From Megalobrama amblycephala (taxonomy: Eukaryota > Chordata > Actinopteri > Cypriniformes > Xenocyprididae), in contig NC_063057.1 of assembly GCF_018812025.1 (NCBI RefSeq), positions 14,904,963-14,968,962 on the forward strand: a stretch of DNA of 64,000 nt. Reading direction: 5' to 3'. The translations under genes and the position numbers were made by a program. Positions 59,284 to 64,000 of this stretch are shown piece by piece; position 1 is the first letter of the stretch; every line of letters begins with the position of its first letter. The notes below the pieces were generated by a model. It was not told the origin of the DNA and made no database searches. It saw only the letters and a program-made list of their open reading frames with translations.

Positions 59284-60998
59284 TAGGAAGAAGGAATCTA
59301 CACATTATGAATGATGAATGTATGAATGTTGTCTACATAGAAGACACGAAACTCATTTCAATAAGTCAGATTGAGCAGGAAAAGTTACACTCAAAAAGTC
59401 ATAGCACTATGGTAATGCACAGGGAAGAAATAAAGGAACCGAGAGAAACAGAGAATGAACTCACAGGAGTTTGTGTTGACTGGCAGCAGGTGAGTGTGAG
59501 AACATGTCGGCAAGGGTTCAGGTTGAATAGGGCGGTGTTAGTCAGGACAGAGGGGGAGAGCTGTAATGGGGGCAGCAGAACAGCTGTGAGGTGGGGAGAA
59601 GGGGGTGTCAAAAAGCACGTCCAGCCAACCAATGATCTTGCTTTATTAAATTAATAAAGCTCATCTCAGCACGCCTGAACACACCAGCAGAATGACACCA
59701 AATCTCACTGTTTTAATCACATTACGTACGGGCCAGCTCATTAGCCGCACAGGCTACTGGGTTCATACGCAGTGCACACGGTTACAAACACTCACACCCA
59801 CACATCACCAAGTGCTAATGGCTACCGTTTGCATGTTACTCCTGCCCTCTACACAGATGTGCTTTTACTGAGATGCTATCATTTTTTAATAATTGATCGT
59901 GTTTTGTGACTTTGAGTGATTTTTCGGGCTCATCCTTCTGTCCCGGACGCTCTGGAAAGAGGCACGAACACACTCTGTATGTGTAAGGTCAGGGTCGCAC
60001 CTGCATTCAGAAGTCAGCGCTGCCCAGGAGATAAACGACATTCGCTACGTTTTCCTGGACGGACTTTCTGTAAAATGAGCCTCATCTCCTCTCATTCCTG
60101 TACAAAGAGGTCTATCTGAATAAATGTTATACAGCCAATCTACCCTGCGGGGTTCAAGCAATGCTGTTTGTCCATCAGTGCGGTTTTGTGCGGTGCCTAT
60201 GAATAAATATTTTCCCTTTGAAAGTCATTTTCTCAGAATGGGAGTGAAAATGTACCCAGACAATAAAATCAAACATGCCAACGGTTTTACAAAAAAAAAA
60301 AAAAAATGCTGAAATGGGTAAAGATGACCTAACACTGGAGCAAGCCATCTTCTGTTTGAAGCTTTTGTCTTATCACAACAAAAACAGTTTTGATGACTTC
60401 TATTGTATGGACAAAAACAATTTATCAAGATTTTATTTCTCAAAATAGTCTTAAAATTTGTCAAAATATCTCTTTTACAGAGCCCCTAAAAGGACCTTTG
60501 CAAAAATAAAAATGCACTCATACTTCCGTGTGCACACAAGAAACTTCACGTGCGCACTGGAATTTTCTGCATGCTCGCATGTTACAATTTCTGGTTTACG
60601 TATACTTTAAGCAATTTTTTTGGTGGTCACTGTCATCTTAGTATGACATAAATGAGAGCATGTATGCGCATGAATTAATAGAGAGATTTGACTTTCATTA
60701 GGGCAGTACCTCTAATATCAATGCCTTATATCCAATTTAACACATCCTCTGTGGCAGCTGAGAAACCGCATTGTGTAATGGGCTGATGGTGCAATATACG
60801 ACTGTATGCATTGTCCTATTTGCCAAGCTCAAAATTTGGCTTTCGTTGGAGCAGTATGTTTTATTTCACGACCTTATGTCCACTTTAATTTGTCAGATTT
60901 AATGCACCCTTACAGGTGGTGGAGAAATGCTTAAATTTCTTCATTCAATTCTAACAGTGCTTATTGCGAACAGAGCCATAGAGGACTTTAGGGAGCGT
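59284..60998. other. No gene accepted; poly(A) at 60290-60306
   Basis: A 115-codon plus frame (59307-59654) is purine-rich and has no domain. It includes one candidate regulatory block. Confidence 0.45.
59690..60120. promoter_or_regulatory. Candidate conserved non-coding block
   Basis: Repeat-free and of higher GC: ATTACGTACGGGCCAGCTCA, TTAGCCGCACAGGCTACTGG, AAACGACATTCGCTACG. A 67-codon frame overlaps (59916-60119) without a domain. Confidence 0.3.
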
Positions 60999-61180
60999 AG
61001 TGTTGTCAAAAATACAGACTTTGGTACCAAGTTGGTACTAAAATTTTAAAAAATGTGACGATACCAGCATTAAGTACCAGCATTAGTGCTCAGAATGCTA
61101 TGGGGAAATGCTGGTATAGTCACATTTATAAAATTTCTGTACCGACTTGGTACCGAAGTCGGTACTTTTGACAACACCAA
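60999..61180. mobile_element. hAT-type foldback MITE with perfect 8-bp TSD
   Basis: Exact GGGAGCGT repeats flank it (60991-60998, 61181-61188). The ends AGTGTTGTCAAAAATAC and (reversed) TTGGTGTTGTCAAAAGTAC pair. GGTACCAAGTTGGTAC is mirrored by GTACCGACTTGGTACC. Length 182 bases. An 8-bp duplication is the hAT hallmark. Confidence 0.93.
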
Positions 61181-61188
61181 GGGAGCGT

Positions 61189-61654
61189 CAAGTTATATAA
61201 AGGGGAGGCTCATTTGTCAATAAGCAACAAACAAATAAGTACTAGACAAGCTCTAACAAAATCCAAATTTTGGGCCTTTACCAATCTTTTTTTTTTTATA
61301 AACAATTGAATTTGCACACTGAGCCGCCTATTGCGCTATCAACCCATTTTGCTGCATGCTTTCTCAGCCGCCACAGAGCGGATACGTTAAACCGGACATA
61401 CAGTAGGGTCTTTATACTAGAGGTATGGTCATGCAGAATAAGGGATTAGTATGTGCATTATAAGTACTAATAAACCGCCATTATCCAAGTAATATGCATG
61501 CTAATAAGCAACTACATTTAATAGTGAGAACTCAAGTGTTACTGTATAAGTGTAATGTAGTAACAACTGACTCCCTGTATAGTTTATAGCATTCGTTGAG
61601 AGAGAGATTTTTTTTCTTGAGAAAACTGACCATGTACTGTACCAGATATAGGCC
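61189..61654. other. Dispersed repeat scraps, no gene
   Basis: CATTATAAGTACTAATAAAC and AATATGCATGCTAATAAGCA belong to a repeat I recall as common in zebrafish. Confidence 0.45.
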
Positions 61655-61758
61655 TATATCCACATTAATCAATATCAAATCGAATTGAATCACAATCGAA
61701 AGCTTGTGAATTGAAATCGATTCATGAATTGTGAAATTTGTGTCAATACCCAGCCCTA
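61655..61758 (-). mobile_element. hAT-like terminal fragment (AGGGCTGGGTATTG end)
   Basis: Read on the minus strand it starts AGGGCTGGGTATTGACACAA, then ATCGATTTCAATTCACAAGC. This is a familiar fish hAT-like end. The other terminus is absent. Confidence 0.6.
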
Positions 61759-61790
61759 TTCAGATTTTTTTTCTTCCATTTGATAAAATG

Positions 61791-61818
61791 AAAAAAAAAA
61801 AAAAAAAAAAAAAAAAAA
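61791..61818. repeat. poly(A)28
   Basis: An uninterrupted A run. Confidence 0.97.
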
Positions 61819-62801
61819 CCATGAAAAAAATCCCCAGAATCCACAGACTTTAAAAAGCTTGAGCATTTAAAGTGTCAGTTGACAGAACTGCAGCATCGCC
61901 TTATAATAAACACAACATAATCGTCCATTGGTGTGGATGCTAATATTTATCATTGTAGTTGTTTACAGTTATTGTCCTTGGTGTGCACAGGCCCTTAGTT
62001 AATTTCAAGATTCACTGTAATTCATTTTCAAGTCATTGCTTCATGCTGAGTTCTAAAAGCTGAAATGTTTATGCTGTGTTTAGTGGCCTCAGATCAGAAG
62101 CACAGTGAGTTCATGTGTTAGTAATGAGGAGAATAACACCCTGCTTTTGTCCACTCTTTACAAAGAACACAATAATGACACTGAGATAAGCTGTGTCAGT
62201 GAACCGAGATGTAGCCGACATAAATAGGCGATGTGAGAGGGAAAGCAAGGAAGTTTGAAACAGAGAGACAGGACGCCAGCGCCATGATGGGGATCCATTA
62301 AGATCAGACCATCAGAACACACTCAAGGGTCACAGACTTTTGCTATATCATTAACCAAACAACTAAAATTACCCATTCACTGTGTGCATACTGAGAACCC
62401 ACATAAACGCACACACAAGGGCCCTGAACTGTCACTGTGTCGTTTACAGAAACACCATAATTAAACATCTCAAAAACAAAGCACAAACACTGTAATTACT
62501 CCCTCAACTGCTACACACCAAATCACAGGAGTCAGAAACATGCTTTTGTGGAGCACAATAAGTGTGTGTGTGCATGTTGTCATTAATACACACAAGTATG
62601 CATGTATTTACCTCATGCATCTCTCTAAACATACATTTATATACAGTCTCAGACAATACATCTAATCAAAAATGATCTTTGATTGGCTGAAGTGCTAAGT
62701 GGGAATGGTTAGCTAGTTACATTCAGCAATTAACCCCTGCATTGTTGTGCAAAATCTCATCCTTCCAGAGACATATCCTTCTAGGACAACAAAGTGATCA
62801 A
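61819..62801. other. No gene seen
   Basis: Unique-looking AT-rich sequence with short CA patches. Confidence 0.45.
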
Positions 62802-63362
62802 GGCCCAGTTGACACCTGGTATTAGTTTTTGTCAATCCGATCACAAGTGGACGATGCTAAATACAGGTGTAAACGGGGTCTAAATCGTTTTGAGCTTGTC
62901 CACTTTCAACCACTTCCAGAGGTAGTCAAAAACACATTTGACCGGATTGCTTTCATGGTGTAAACGCTCATGTGGAGGAATGGAATCGAACAACCACAAA
63001 AGATCGCCTTCTCTCCGCCTACTCATTATTGGAAGCGCGCTAACCAGGCAGGACTTAAACTTTGTCGGCTGAAGCCTTAAGGTGATGATACACAGGGCAA
63101 CTTTTTGAGCAATGTTGCTGGGCAATGTTGCCGTCAACGGGCAACCTGATGAGACACAGGGCAACTAATTAGGGCAACAGACAGTTGGCAGCAACTAATC
63201 AGAGAGGAGCAAATCTATTGCCATCTCAATAAATACTTTATTATAAACACTTGTTAGGCACTTTATTTCAACTTTTCAAATATTTTCTTCATTTTTATTA
63301 AAAATAAATGCCTTTCCGATCTGATTTGTGACAGGAAAAGGGAGAAGAGCGAGTTCAGCAAA

Positions 63363-63438
63363 AGGCGGATTCGAACCCGCGTCGATCGCATCAAAACCTA
63401 TTCATATGTCAAACGCCCTATAGTCTACACTACTACAG
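63363..63438 (-). other. tRNA-like segment inside the nested element
   Basis: On the minus strand GGGTTCGAATCC (63378-63367) is a perfect-looking RNA polymerase III B box. TAGTGTAGACTATAGGG (63432-63416) resembles an A box at tRNA-like distance. No cloverleaf could be completed by eye, so it is a SINE head or decayed tRNA rather than a tRNA gene. Confidence 0.5.
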
Positions 63439-63575
63439 ATGTTAAAAAATCTTTCTAGTATTTAACTGAAATCATTCAATAGCTTCATTACATCATACAC
63501 ACATTACTTTCGGACAGTTGTTGGTATTTTAAGCAATATATGAGGTAAATTTTGAGTTGACACAAGACAACTTAC

Positions 63576-63639
63576 TAGTGTAAAAAGATAAAAGTTCACA
63601 CTCCTTTTCTCCGCTCCACTGCCGCTGAGAGGCCGCCAT
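63576..63639 (-). pseudogene. Remnant first exon of a transposon-encoded MADF/Myb-like protein
   Basis: On the minus strand an ATG with a strong start context (caagATGg) opens M-A-A-S-Q-R-Q-W-S-G-E-K-E-C-E-L-L-S-F-Y, and ends one base into the next codon at a perfect donor gtaagt (63575-63570). The W-x-x-E-K-E-x-E-L-L pattern resembles the start of Myb/SANT or MADF DNA-binding proteins that PIF/Harbinger elements encode beside the transposase. No second exon or transposase follows, so it is a relic in a deletion derivative. The family assignment is inference. Confidence 0.55.
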
Positions 63640-64000
63640 CTTGTTTGAATTTTTTCGGAAATCTCCGAACCGGTCACGTGATCGGCTGCTAACATTCTGA
63701 TTGGAGGATCTCAAAAAATTGCCCACGACCGATCTAACGTATCCAGATATATATTTGTTGCTCATTCTCAGTGGGAAAGTGCACAAGGAACGTTGCTCGG
63801 CAACATTGCCCGGCAACATTGCTCAAAAAGTTGCCCCGTGTATCACCTTCAAGTCTGGTTTGAAGACAAAAAACAAAAAAAACAAAAAAAAAACAAAACA
63901 TACCAAGCACAATGTTCTCTCAACATTCTTGATTTCTGTCAGACATTCACAGCGTTCGGCATGGTCTTGAGGCAATCAGAGCAGAAATGAAAGCTGATGC

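Larger units (their letters stand above)
63080..63848. mobile_element. Second TIR element nested in copy 2, 3-bp TSD
   Basis: The left end AGGTGATGATACACAGGGCA and right end (reversed) AGGTGATACACGGGGCAACT pair over about 50 bases, including GCAACTTTTTGAGCAATGTT. Flanks are TTA (63077-63079) and TCA (63849-63851). Dropping the insert and one triplet aligns copy 2 to copy 1 without gaps. This suggests a PIF/Harbinger-type element of 769 bases. Confidence 0.9.
62802..64000. mobile_element. PIF/Harbinger-like element, copy 2 (runs off window)
   Basis: Starts GGCCCAGTTGACACCTGGTA. It shares TAAACGGGGTCTAAA-type, ACCGGATTGCTTTCATGGTG, GAAGCGCGCTAACCAG and CTTTGTCGGCTGA text with copy 1 (38058-38908), then is split at 63077 by another insertion and resumes at 63852 (AGTCTGGTTTGAAGAC). 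The right end lies beyond the window. Confidence 0.9.

Noticed and set aside
59307..59654. 115-codon plus-strand frame
   Set aside because: Purine-rich, no domain, no splice context; this length is expected by chance in 64 kb.
63363..63438. Functional tRNA gene
   Set aside because: The B box is good, but the arms do not complete a cloverleaf by eye, and it lies inside a mobile element. Kept only as tRNA-like.

Overview
This is vertebrate DNA, almost certainly from a cyprinid-type teleost fish. It is AT-rich and dense in CA, TA and CT microsatellites. It is packed with fish mobile elements: Angel-like foldback MITEs, Tc1-like fragments, hAT, PIF/Harbinger and piggyBac-like non-autonomous elements, a V-SINE-type SINE, and LINE/SINE tails ending in a GAATT repeat. 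There is no bacterial-style gene packing, and nearly all long open frames are translated microsatellites.

The one protein-coding landmark is at the left end on the minus strand. A short coding exon (1704-1741) reads M-L-T-E-P-E-L-P-Q-E-F-N and ends in a split Arg codon at a GT donor. It matches the first coding exon of the long form of SOX5 (human M-L-T-D-P-D-L-P-Q-E-F-E-R), including the splice position. A GA-rich presumed 5' leader and a candidate promoter lie just upstream (about 1742-2100). Positions 1-1703 are therefore sox5 intron 1, and everything from about 2.1 kb to 64 kb is sox5 upstream territory: far-5' introns, flanking desert, or both.

That territory alternates non-repetitive, sometimes CpG-rich or TAATTA-rich blocks with repeat clusters. 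The non-repetitive blocks (near 13.4, 18.4, 20.4, 24.0-24.8, 25.9, 27.6, 28.9, 36.5, 40.3, 47.3 and 59.8 kb) are candidate conserved regulatory elements. Four weak-to-moderate exon candidates have splice signals: 33032-33253 (+), 37229-37309 (-), 39297-39389 (-) and 52146-52205 (-). I could not assign any of them to a family.

The most striking structures are mobile-element assemblies. (1) A 2.7-kb hAT-like element (15438-18163) has an interior that became a 194-bp higher-order satellite built of seven 24-32-bp monomers, flanked by inverted arms. (2) At 38.0-39.2 kb a TTAA MITE sits inside a PIF/Harbinger-like element, which sits inside a foldback repeat; the TAT target duplication and an internal empty-site copy are visible. 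(3) A second copy of that Harbinger-like element runs off the right end and carries its own 769-bp insertion, which keeps a degenerate first exon of a transposon protein and a tRNA-like segment. (4) Three TTAA MITE units abut at 42.5-44.4 kb. (5) Two different dead Tc1-like transposases flank a 0.9-kb palindrome at 21.5-23.4 kb.

No RNA virus, prophage, CRISPR, antibiotic-type operon or new gene system is visible. The interest lies in sox5 regulation and in repeat evolution.
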